From Denitrificimonas caeni DSM 24390 (GTDB lineage Bacteria; Pseudomonadota; Gammaproteobacteria; Pseudomonadales; Pseudomonadaceae): a stretch of DNA of 64,000 nt. Below are positions 35,914 to 43,063 of the stretch, piece by piece. The position numbers and the translations under genes are program-made. Numbering within the stretch: position 1 is the stretch's first letter; every line of letters begins with the position of its first letter. Where the stretch lies: NCBI RefSeq assembly GCF_000421765.1, contig NZ_ATXQ01000009.1:35932-99931 (forward strand), written 5' to 3'. The notes below the pieces were generated by a model. The model saw only the letters and a program-made list of their open reading frames with translations. It was not told where the DNA came from and ran no database searches.

Positions 35914-36570
35914 TTAAATCAGGGTAAAAATATCATCGACCGCTAAACGCGACTTCGGTAAGCCGGCATTAAAGTCGCTGTCAGCCCGATAACCTAAGGC
36001 GACCGCAGTCACCGCAGTCAAATCAAATGAGTTTAAATCAAACTCTGCATCCAAAATGGCTTGGTCAAGACCTTCTAGCGGCACAGCATCAATCTCCAAC
36101 AGCGCGGCACCCAACAAGAAGCTGCCCATGTTCAAATACACTTGTTTTTCCAACCAGTGCGGCACGTCTTTTTTAATGTATTTATGTTCATTTAAATAAG
36201 CTAAACGAGTGTTATGCGCAGCGATTTTTACTTCTGGCTTGGCGGTAAAACGGCCATCGCGCTCTTCCGCTGCGAGGACGTTTTGTAGATGCGCCTCATC
36301 CACTTGTGTCCGCGCACAAAACAGCACCACATGCGATGCATTGAGAATCTTACTTTCGTTATAACTGTAGCTACCACCAGCGCCTTTGGCTAAGCGCGCT
36401 TTGCCTTGTTCAGTGCTGGCGACAATAAAATGCCAGGGTTGGATATTGGTGCTCGACGGGCTCAAGCGCAGCAGAGCAAACAACTGCTCAACCACAGCCT
36501 CAGGTAGTTTTTTAGTCGCATCAAAGGCCTTAGTGGCATAGCGACGGTTTAATGCATCAGTTAATTTCAT
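35914..36570 (-). CDS. NAD(P)H nitroreductase, NfsB-like
   Basis: FMN-dependent oxygen-insensitive nitroreductase/dihydropteridine reductase of 218 residues. RRYATKAFDATKKL, LLRLSPSSTNIQPWHFIVASTEQGKARLAK (FMN-binding RxSxSS region variant), VVLFCARTQ and the closing VALGYRADSDFNAGLPKSRL match E. coli NfsB closely along the whole length. Reduces quinones and nitroaromatics; physiological substrate uncertain. Start ATG at 36570 has AGAGG upstream. First gene of a two-gene unit with yigZ. Confidence 0.9.
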   Translation of the reverse strand: MKLTDALNRRYATKAFDATKKLPEAVVEQLFALLRLSPSSTNIQPWHFIVASTEQGKARLAKGAGGSYSYNESKILNASHVVLFCARTQVDEAHLQNVLAAEERDGRFTAKPEVKIAAHNTRLAYLNEHKYIKKDVPHWLEKQVYLNMGSFLLGAALLEIDAVPLEGLDQAILDAEFDLNSFDLTAVTAVALGYRADSDFNAGLPKSRLAVDDIFTLI

Positions 36571-36728
36571 AGCAACCTCTTTTATTCATCATTCAAGCGA
36601 ACTCTATTAGCAATCAGCCTACAGGTATTGTGTCACGAGCTAAAGACGAGCAATAGCAGTCTTCTGCATGCTTGGCTTGTGTCTTTAGAATCGTGCTAAC
36701 CATTCGCAAACAACATCACTGATCAATG

Positions 36729-36829
36729 AGTGCCTTGTTCATGCGGCGACAAGCGCAACCAGGGATGGCGTAGCCCCGAATCGGGTCAGGAGGACCCGTT
36801 GAGGGATAAGCGACACCCACAAGGGACGG
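36729..36829 (+). repeat. Structured repeat copy 1 (forward)
   Basis: The ends pair only partly (CCTTGT with ACAAGG, then mismatches): the 5' arm resembles copy 5, the 3' arm copy 3. Internal hairpins: CC-AGGGAT-GG showing CAGGGATG, and CGGGTC-AGGA-GGACCCG. A GGCATGCGC motif follows, as in the other forward copies. Confidence 0.75.
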
Positions 36830-36894
36830 CATGCGCATAACGTTCTGGATATTTTGCTTGTTGCTGAAACTGACAAATACGTTTTGTGCATATC

Positions 36895-36993
36895 GTACTT
36901 CGGGGTAAGTGTTCATCCGTCGATGAACCCATCCAGGGTTCAACTCCGGCGCTCGCCATCCTTGGCTCGCTCACCACACTCACCCCGAAGTAC
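36895..36993 (-). repeat. Structured repeat copy 2 (reverse)
   Basis: Terminal arms GTACTTCGGGGTAAGTGT and ACACTCACCCCGAAGTAC pair at 17 of 18 positions. Read on the minus strand it shows GCC-AAGGAT-GGC (CAAGGATG) and the hairpin GAACCC-TGGAT-GGGTTC. Confidence 0.85.
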
Positions 36994-37108
36994 TCATTGA
37001 CCATGTGTAGTGTTCGCACTATTGCAGTTTCAGTCCGCTGCACATAACGAACTATTTGCTTTAAAAGCGTCATGCGCCAAACTTGCAGGCAACACCGCGG
37101 TTCAATGA

Positions 37109-37206
37109 GTACCTAGTGGGTGTCGCGACGAGCGAGTCATGGATGACGAAGCGCCCGAATCGAGGCAGGATGCCTCGTTGAGGGAATAGCGATACCCACT
37201 AGGGAC
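37109..37206 (+). repeat. Structured repeat copy 3 (forward)
   Basis: Terminal arms 37109-37126 and 37189-37206 (CCTAGTGGGTGTCGC against GCGATACCCACTAGG) give 16 Watson-Crick pairs and one G-U in 18. Internal hairpins: GTC-ATGGAT-GAC (CATGGATG) and CGAGGC-AGGAT-GCCTCG. Confidence 0.87.
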
Positions 37207-37273
37207 GGCATGCGCATAGCGTCTCTGCTACTTTACTTTTTGCTAGAGCTGACACATAAGTTTTGTACATGTC

Positions 37274-37373
37274 GTACTTCGGGGCAGGTGTTTATCCGTC
37301 GATGAACCCATCCAGGGTTCAACTCCGGCGCTACGCCATCCATGGCTCGCTCATCACACCAACCCCGAAGTAC
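37274..37373 (-). repeat. Structured repeat copy 4 (reverse)
   Basis: Terminal arms 37274-37291 and 37356-37373 (GTACTTCGGGG / CCCCGAAGTAC) pair at 16 of 18 positions. On the minus strand it shows GCC-ATGGAT-GGC (CATGGATG) and the hairpin GAACCC-TGGAT-GGGTTC. Confidence 0.87.
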
Positions 37374-37502
37374 TCGTTGATCATTTTTACTGTTGGCACT
37401 ATTGCAGTTTAATCAAAGCAAGTAAAAGCAGGCTCCTGCATGTCTGGCTTGTACTTTTGGAGGCGTACTTAAAAAACCGCCAACAACATCATTGATCAAT
37501 AA

Positions 37503-37601
37503 GTGCCTTGTTCGTGCTGCGACCAGCGCAGCCATGGATGGCGCAGCGCCCGAATCGGGCCAGGATGATCCGTTGAGGGAAAAGCAGGATGAACAAGGTA
37601 C
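37503..37601 (+). repeat. Structured repeat copy 5 (forward)
   Basis: Terminal arms 37503-37520 and 37584-37601 (CCTTGTTCGTGCTGC against GCAGGATGAACAAGG) give 15 Watson-Crick pairs plus two G-U in 18. Internal GCC-ATGGAT-GGC (CATGGATG), CCCGAATCGGG and GGATGATCC. GGCATGCGC follows at once. Confidence 0.85.
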
Positions 37602-37717
37602 GGCATGCGCCTATATAAATTGTTTTTAAACGAGCGCGATCTTAGGCAAGCTACTCCTACTTACCAATGACTGCTCTGCTATGCTCCTAGTTATCCAATA
37701 TCCGCAGAGGCGTTCTC

Positions 37718-38452
37718 ATGGCTCGTTTACAAGATAAAGTTATTATCATCACCGGCGCAGCACAAGGTATGGGCGCAACCCATGCACGTATGTGCATCGA
37801 GGCCGGCGCCAAGGTTGTGTTAACCGATATCAACACCGAAAAAGGCCAAGCCCTCGCCGCAGAGTTAGGTAACCAAGCGTTATTTATCCAACACAACGTC
37901 ACCAGCGAAGACGATTGGACGCAAGTGATTGCCGCCACGCAAGCGTATTTCGGCACAATCAATGTGCTCGTTAATAACGCCGGGATTACTCAATCCAAAT
38001 CGATCCTAGAAACATCTTTAGATGATTACCGCCGTATTCTTGAGATCAACCAAGTCTCAGTGTTTTTAGGCATGAAGGCGGTCATCCCATCGATGCAAGC
38101 CAGTAAGCAAGGTTCAATTATTAACATTTCATCAATTAACGGTTTGGTCGGTGGTGCGATTGGCTATACCGATTCTAAATTTGCTGTACGTGGGATGACT
38201 AAAGCGGCTGCTTTAGAGTGCGCACCTTTTGGTATTCGCGTGAACTCTGTGCACCCAGGTGTGATTGCTACACCCATGATTATGCAAGGCGACACTAAGG
38301 CGGCGGTGGAAGCTTTTGCTAAAAGCATTCCGCTGAGACGTGTGGCGCAACCGGAAGAAGTCAGCCGTCTCGTGCTCTACTTAGCGTCGGATGACTCCAG
38401 CTACTCGACAGGCTCAGAGTTTATTGTCGATGGCGGTTTAACCGCGCAATAA
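37718..38452 (+). CDS. SDR-family oxidoreductase (classical, FabG/hydroxysteroid-type)
   Basis: A 244-residue classical SDR. Coenzyme motif TGAAQGMGATHARM (TGxxxGxG), DINTEKGQ after strand beta-2 (Asp suggests NAD(H) preference), NNAGITQSKSI, catalytic Ser in INISSINGLVGG near residue 139, YTDSKFAVRGM (YxxxK) near 152, and the ending GSEFIVDGGLTAQ. Substrate is unknown; families with this pattern include 3-oxoacyl-ACP and 3-alpha/20-beta-hydroxysteroid dehydrogenases. It lies between the repeat array and the photolyase-related genes, where SDR genes are frequent in other Pseudomonas. Confidence 0.85.
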   Translation: MARLQDKVIIITGAAQGMGATHARMCIEAGAKVVLTDINTEKGQALAAELGNQALFIQHNVTSEDDWTQVIAATQAYFGTINVLVNNAGITQSKSILETSLDDYRRILEINQVSVFLGMKAVIPSMQASKQGSIINISSINGLVGGAIGYTDSKFAVRGMTKAAALECAPFGIRVNSVHPGVIATPMIMQGDTKAAVEAFAKSIPLRRVAQPEEVSRLVLYLASDDSSYSTGSEFIVDGGLTAQ

Positions 38453-38552
38453 GCCAATCATTGGGCGATGACTTGCGGTATCGCCAATTACTCGGCTGCA
38501 CTCAAGCGACTAGCATGGCAATTCTGACGCGCAGTCTGTTGCAATGCTTAAG

Positions 38553-38768
38553 CTACAACCAACCTTGACGCCAGTGTTCGGTGTTTTTTAAGTCCTGCCA
38601 ATCAATCGCTGCTTGACGATTAGAGATCACCGCCTCCAGCAAGCAATGGATAACATTGCCCTCTTCATCAAACTCCATTTCGGTGACCAAGAAGTGTTTT
38701 TCTTTATTGACTGGATGCACCGCCGTCCACTTACTGTGCAGTAGTTTTTTAGGGTTAATTTGATTCAC
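38553..38768 (-). CDS. TIGR02450-family Trp-rich small protein
   Basis: A 71-residue protein with the complete family pattern: NPKKLLHSKWTAVHPVNKEKHFLVTEMEFDEEGNVIHCLLEAVISNRQAAIDWQDLKNTEHWRQGW, three Trp included. Start has GAGGAG upstream. No biochemical function is established; from memory these genes are often near photolyase genes, which is also the case here. Confidence 0.9.
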   Translation of the reverse strand: MNQINPKKLLHSKWTAVHPVNKEKHFLVTEMEFDEEGNVIHCLLEAVISNRQAAIDWQDLKNTEHWRQGWL

Positions 38769-38908
38769 AGCACGCTCCTCACACCATTATTTATAAACTG
38801 TCCAATACCCTACAGCAGCCGCAACATAAAACTGCCTTGCAGCAACACCTGCAATCGAGCTTAGGTTTTTGCTAAGCTGGCCGCTGTTAGAACCACTCTC
38901 TGCAATCA

Positions 38909-39337
38909 ATGACAGATAAGGTTGATGCCGTGCCAATCATTCTTCCCTCAACAGAAAGCATGACTGTAGAATTTAAAAGCGATCGCAACGGCTACCCTGA
39001 TCGCGAACTGATTGAAGCTTTGACCTGTCTCGCCAATACACAAGGTGGAGAACTGTGGCTTGGGGTCGAAGACGATGGCAGCGCCAGTGGTTTACATCCC
39101 CGTCACCAAGATAGTGTCCAGCTCACTCAGTTGGTTGCCGACAACACCTCGCCTGCTTTGCGAGTCACCATCAAACATCATCAGATCAACAACGTCACTG
39201 TCGCGCAAATCCTTGTGCCTGAAGCTAAACGCTTAGTCGCCACCAAGGAAGGCGCCTATTTACGCCGTCGCCTCAAACACGATGACACCCCGGAGTGCAT
39301 TCACATTCCCTCGAGCGATGAACCGCTACCTCGTTAA
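38909..39337 (+). CDS. Stand-alone AlbA_2 (Schlafen-like) domain protein
   Basis: A 142-residue protein consisting of almost only an AlbA_2 domain: ESMTVEFKSDRNGYPDRELIEALTCLANTQGGELWLGVEDDGSASGL, with the ExK/E-F-K and N-T-x-GG elements of the domain, followed by ILVPEAKRLVATKEGAYLRRR. Most relatives are 400-500 residues, with winged-helix and RecG-like C-terminal parts; here translation ends soon after LKHDDTPECIHIP. I see no continuation in other frames before the photolyase stop 9 bases away, so it is either a truncated family member or a true short form. Domain call is firm, function unknown. Confidence 0.78.
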   Translation: MTDKVDAVPIILPSTESMTVEFKSDRNGYPDRELIEALTCLANTQGGELWLGVEDDGSASGLHPRHQDSVQLTQLVADNTSPALRVTIKHHQINNVTVAQILVPEAKRLVATKEGAYLRRRLKHDDTPECIHIPSSDEPLPR

Positions 39338-39345
39338 CTGGCCAT

Positions 39346-40941
39346 TTACAGTTGTTCAATGGCGTTTAAATACAGCTCTGCTCGAGTCAAAATAGCCTGC
39401 TGTTGCTCAGCGGTCTTTTTCTGCCAATTGGCGTACACCATGGCATTCCTTGGGTTATTACCCAGCAGCTGTTGCTGTTGATGAATAAAGCGCCAATACA
39501 GCGAATTGAGTGGGCAAGCATCCGCTTCAGTGGTTTTCGCCACTTGGTAGTGACAAGAACCACAATAGTCACTCATCTTTTTCACATAATTACCGCTGGC
39601 AGCATAGGCTTTTGAGCCAACAATACCGCCGTCAGCAAACTGGCTCATACCGCGCGTATTGGGCATCTCTACCCACTCTAGCGCATCGATATATACACCT
39701 AAATACCAAGCATCAACCTCATCAGGATCAATTCCAGCCAGTAAGCAAAAATTACCGGTAATCATTAAACGCTGAATATGATGGGCGTAGGCATAGTCCA
39801 AGGATTGCTCAATGGCATGCTTCATACAGTTCATTTGGGTTGTGCCTGTCCAGAACCATGAAGGCAGCGAGCGCGTTGCCGACAAAGCGTTGCGGCTTGC
39901 GTATTCCGGCATATTGGCCCAATAAATCCCGCGGACAAACTCACGCCAACCGAGAATCTGTCGAATAAAGCCTTCTACCTGAACCAGATTAATCTGTGGC
40001 TCGGCGCTGAGTAATTGCTGTTGTTGCGCGCGGTAATGCGCGATGACCTTATCCACCACTAATTTAGGGCTGATGATTTTACTGTTGAGCGCAAAGGATA
40101 GACGCGAATGGTACAAACTCCACTGATTGTCACCTTCCAGCTGGTTGAGCTGACAGGTCATCGCATCTTGAAACTGACCAAAGCGTGGCAAGCCATAACG
40201 GCAAAAATAATCCAGCAACTCTTTGGCTTGCTGGCGATTCACCGGCCAGAGCAAAGATGTCGCAGCACGACCCATGGTTTTGATCTGATGCCGCTCAAGA
40301 CGCGCGAGAATCTCGCTGACATCATTGCTAAACAGCAACGGCTGCGGCACGCAGGCTAAGTCACTGGCTTTTAGTTTATTACGATTATCAGCATCGTAAT
40401 TCCACTGCCCGCCTTCTGGGTTGCCTTCAGCGTCCATGAGGATATGCAGGTTTTTACGCATCTTGCGATAAAACGCTTCCATACGATGTGGTTTGCCGGC
40501 GCTGAAGTTTTTGTGCAGCTCTTGCTCAGTTAAATAAAAATGCTCAGTACTGTAGCTCTGGCTATGAATGCTGAGCTGAGCAGTAAAGTCAGCCAGCTGT
40601 TGACGCAAACGGTATTCGTCCGGCAGTTGGTACTCAAACTGCTGAATCTGATGCTGTGCAATAAAATGCTCAAGCAGGCTCGGTAAGTCTACAAAGCTTT
40701 GCGTGTCATCTAAGGTCAAATGCACAACATTAAAATCTGCATTGTTCAGCGCTTGCGCAAACTGCTGCATCGCAGCAAAAAAAGCACAGATTTTTTGTAC
40801 ATGGTGTACAACGTAATTGGTTTCTTGCTGTAATTCGGCAATTAAATACAGCGTGTCAGGATCTTTATCTTTGAACCAAGAGTGGCTGGCATTGAGTTGA
40901 TCACCAAGAATCAAACGTAAGCGCTGATAGCTTTTAGTCAT
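39346..40941 (-). CDS. FeS-containing cryptochrome/photolyase (prokaryotic (6-4) photolyase type)
   Basis: Light-driven repair of UV photoproducts with FAD, probably (6-4) lesions as for PhrB-like FeS-BCP proteins. It opens [16 protein letters not shown], has the FAD-binding region [28 protein letters not shown] and [33 protein letters not shown], and the four cysteines that bind the [4Fe-4S] cluster: C372 (MNCMKH), C460 and C463 (YCGSC), C476 (DACPLN). Their spacing (88, 3, 13) equals that in Agrobacterium PhrB as I remember it. Length 531 fits. The start overlaps the DUF2256 gene by 8 bases. Confidence 0.92.
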   Translation of the reverse strand: MTKSYQRLRLILGDQLNASHSWFKDKDPDTLYLIAELQQETNYVVHHVQKICAFFAAMQQFAQALNNADFNVVHLTLDDTQSFVDLPSLLEHFIAQHQIQQFEYQLPDEYRLRQQLADFTAQLSIHSQSYSTEHFYLTEQELHKNFSAGKPHRMEAFYRKMRKNLHILMDAEGNPEGGQWNYDADNRNKLKASDLACVPQPLLFSNDVSEILARLERHQIKTMGRAATSLLWPVNRQQAKELLDYFCRYGLPRFGQFQDAMTCQLNQLEGDNQWSLYHSRLSFALNSKIISPKLVVDKVIAHYRAQQQQLLSAEPQINLVQVEGFIRQILGWREFVRGIYWANMPEYASRNALSATRSLPSWFWTGTTQMNCMKHAIEQSLDYAYAHHIQRLMITGNFCLLAGIDPDEVDAWYLGVYIDALEWVEMPNTRGMSQFADGGIVGSKAYAASGNYVKKMSDYCGSCHYQVAKTTEADACPLNSLYWRFIHQQQQLLGNNPRNAMVYANWQKKTAEQQQAILTRAELYLNAIEQL

Positions 40942-41086
40942 GCTGCATACCTAATAATGAGCGCTGTCCTGCACAGCGTTTAGAACAATACTTAACCTCG
41001 GGCCATGCTTTTTCCCACTTTTTGCGCCAGGTAAAAGAGCGCAGACAAACAGGACAGGTCTTTTCCGGCAAATGGGCTTTTTTCAT
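40934..41086 (-). CDS. DUF2256 small Cys-rich protein
   Basis: A 50-residue protein: [20 protein letters not shown], then [10 protein letters not shown], so a CxxC...CxxxC zinc-binding pattern with the F-x-W-R-K-K-W core that defines DUF2256. It overlaps the photolyase start by 8 bases; genes of this family regularly accompany, or are fused to, this photolyase type. Likely a small metal-binding partner; function unknown. Divergent from the lipocalin gene. Confidence 0.9.
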   Translation of the reverse strand: MKKAHLPEKTCPVCLRSFTWRKKWEKAWPEVKYCSKRCAGQRSLLGMQHD

Positions 41087-41100
41087 GGTCTGATCTAACA

Positions 41101-41220
41101 GTTAAACGGTACAAACAGCCAAATAAAGGTCAACAACTGCGCAAATACTTATACACACAGCCATCATGCATAGATTTATTCTTGTACGCTAGATATTTTT
41201 GTATAACTATTATCAAGCAA
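41101..41220. promoter_or_regulatory. Divergent promoter region between DUF2256/photolyase and lipocalin, with TGTATAA/TTGTAC motifs
   Basis: TGTATAA occurs inverted on both strands (minus near 41150, GTGTATAAG; plus near 41201, TTGTATAAC), and TTGTAC occurs on the minus strand near 41110 and on the plus strand near 41182. MerR-type light regulators (LitR/CarH) of Pseudomonas and others bind TGTA-rich repeats, so these are candidate sites. No such regulator gene is in the window. Confidence 0.3.
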
Positions 41221-41262
41221 ATAGATAAAGTTCTGCAGACCGCAGGACGAGGAGTCCAACCC

Positions 41263-41832
41263 ATGCGCTATTTTCTTATCGGTTTTATCCTGCTGTTATC
41301 TGGCTGCGTCTCGATTCCTGAAGGCATTGAGCCAGTTAAAAACTTTCAGGCAGAGCGTTATCTCGGTACTTGGTACGAAATTGCACGCCTTGACCATTCT
41401 TTTGAGCGTGGCATGCAGCAGGTGACTGCAGAATACAGCCTGCGTGACGATGGCGGCATCAAGGTTATCAACCGTGGCTTTAAAGAAGCCGAACAAGAAT
41501 GGGCAGAAGCCGAAGGTAAAGCCTATTTTGTTGAAAACCAGCACACTGCTTATTTAAAAGTATCGTTCTTTGGCCCTTTCTATGCCGCCTATATTATTTT
41601 TGATTTAGACGAAAACTATCAGTACTCGCTGATTACCAGCAGCAACAAATCCTATTTGTGGTTACTCGCAAGAACCCCACAGATTGATGCAGCACAACAA
41701 CAGCGTCTGCTCAAACGCATCACAGAGCTGGGATTTGCTCGCGACCAACTGATTTTTGTTGAGCATGCAGAGCAGGCCGAGAGCAGCGTTAAAAACTCAA
41801 GCCATAGTGCTCAAGCAGTAAGACAAAAGTAG
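41263..41832 (+). CDS. blc: Outer-membrane lipocalin (Blc-like lipoprotein)
   Basis: Bacterial lipocalin of 189 residues. Lipoprotein signal with lipobox LLSGC (Cys near 16), then the lipocalin signature AERYLGTWYEIARLDHSFERG (GxW motif), YFVENQHTAYLKVSFFGPFYAAYIIF and SYLWLLARTPQID. Binds lysophospholipids or fatty acids and is tied to membrane stress. The open frame begins at 41182, but the ATG at 41263 has GAGGAG 9 nt upstream and starts the signal directly (MRYFLIGFILLLSGC). Divergent from DUF2256/photolyase, consistent with a photostress cluster. Confidence 0.9.
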   Translation: MRYFLIGFILLLSGCVSIPEGIEPVKNFQAERYLGTWYEIARLDHSFERGMQQVTAEYSLRDDGGIKVINRGFKEAEQEWAEAEGKAYFVENQHTAYLKVSFFGPFYAAYIIFDLDENYQYSLITSSNKSYLWLLARTPQIDAAQQQRLLKRITELGFARDQLIFVEHAEQAESSVKNSSHSAQAVRQK

Positions 41833-41945
41833 AGCTGCGCACAGTCAAACAATTGCAGATGAAGCGGCACGCTAATTACTGTTAGAATAGATGCATTCAT
41901 TTGTGATGTGTCGCTTCTTTAGCATGCAGAATTGCCGAGCTGTAG

Positions 41946-42626
<681 letters not shown>

Positions 42627-42698
42627 GAACATCTGTGTCAGTTAGTTAAGCCTATAGCTTTATTTGTTATGGGTTATTTTTTAAACTGTATTTGTTTA

Positions 42699-42724
42699 TG
42701 CGCCACTTACGGCGCTGTTTTTTT
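42699..42724 (+). terminator. Terminator hairpin between gmk and rpoZ
   Basis: GCGCC-acttac-GGCGC stem followed by TGTTTTTTTT. It lies only about 15 nt before the rpoZ start codon, so it either ends gmk transcription or acts as an attenuator in the rpoZ leader. Confidence 0.75.
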
Positions 42725-42738
42725 CTGTGAGGAATACC

Positions 42739-43005
42739 ATGGCTCGCGTTACTGTTGAAGATTGCCTAGAAAACGTTGAAAACCGTTTTGCTTTAGTTAT
42801 GCTGGCCACCAAGCGTTCGCGTCAATTAGCGACCGGTGGTAAAGAGCCTAAAGTGCCTGTGGAAAATGATAAGCCGACTGTTCTGGCCTTACGGGAAATT
42901 GCCGCTGGTCTAGTCTCAGATACAACGATTGCGGCAGAAGAAGCGATCAGTGTTGAAGAACCTTTATTTGCAGCTTTTGACGACAACGCCAACGACGCTC
43001 GCTAA
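42739..43005 (+). CDS. rpoZ: RNA polymerase omega subunit
   Basis: An 88-residue subunit that helps assemble beta-prime and takes part in ppGpp binding. [34 protein letters not shown] is the universal omega start, followed by [13 protein letters not shown]. The ATG at 42739 has GAGGAAT upstream; the frame opens four codons earlier. spoT starts 58 bases downstream, presumably in one operon, linking the ppGpp-binding subunit and the ppGpp enzyme. Confidence 0.97.
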   Translation: MARVTVEDCLENVENRFALVMLATKRSRQLATGGKEPKVPVENDKPTVLALREIAAGLVSDTTIAAEEAISVEEPLFAAFDDNANDAR

Positions 43006-43063
43006 TGGGTTTGCAGGTCGCTTGCTGCACGAAGAAGGATCAATTGCTATTAGGGGGTGAGCG

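Larger units (their letters stand above)
36571..37717. repeat. Gene-free region with an array of five structured repeats
   Basis: About 1.15 kb without a credible gene. It holds five related palindromic elements in alternating orientation (listed separately), and the sequence between and around them is also duplicated: the segment before copy 1 (about 36655-36726, with TCTGCATG, GGCTTGT and AACAACATCA) recurs before copy 5 (about 37427-37499), and CACTATTGCAGTTT follows copies 2 and 4 (near 37017 and 37398). Copies 1 and 3, and copies 2 and 4, are both 379 bases apart, so an element-spacer-element unit was probably duplicated. Protein-like open frames here are made of repeat sequence. I do not recognise the family by name. 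Confidence 0.85.

Noticed and set aside
36716-37073. Two minus-strand open frames of 75 and 95 codons within the repeat array
   Set aside because: They consist of repeat copies 1 and 2 and their spacer; the parallel frame in copies 3-4 is interrupted, there is no ribosome-binding site, and the conserved feature is stem pairing, not codons.
36729-37601. CRISPR array
   Set aside because: Units are about 100 nt, alternate in orientation, have internal hairpins and homologous rather than unique spacers; no cas gene is near.
36729-37601. Integron attC sites
   Set aside because: The long palindromes suggested attC, but RYYYAAC/GTTRRRY ends are not present at the element boundaries and no cassette genes or integrase are seen.
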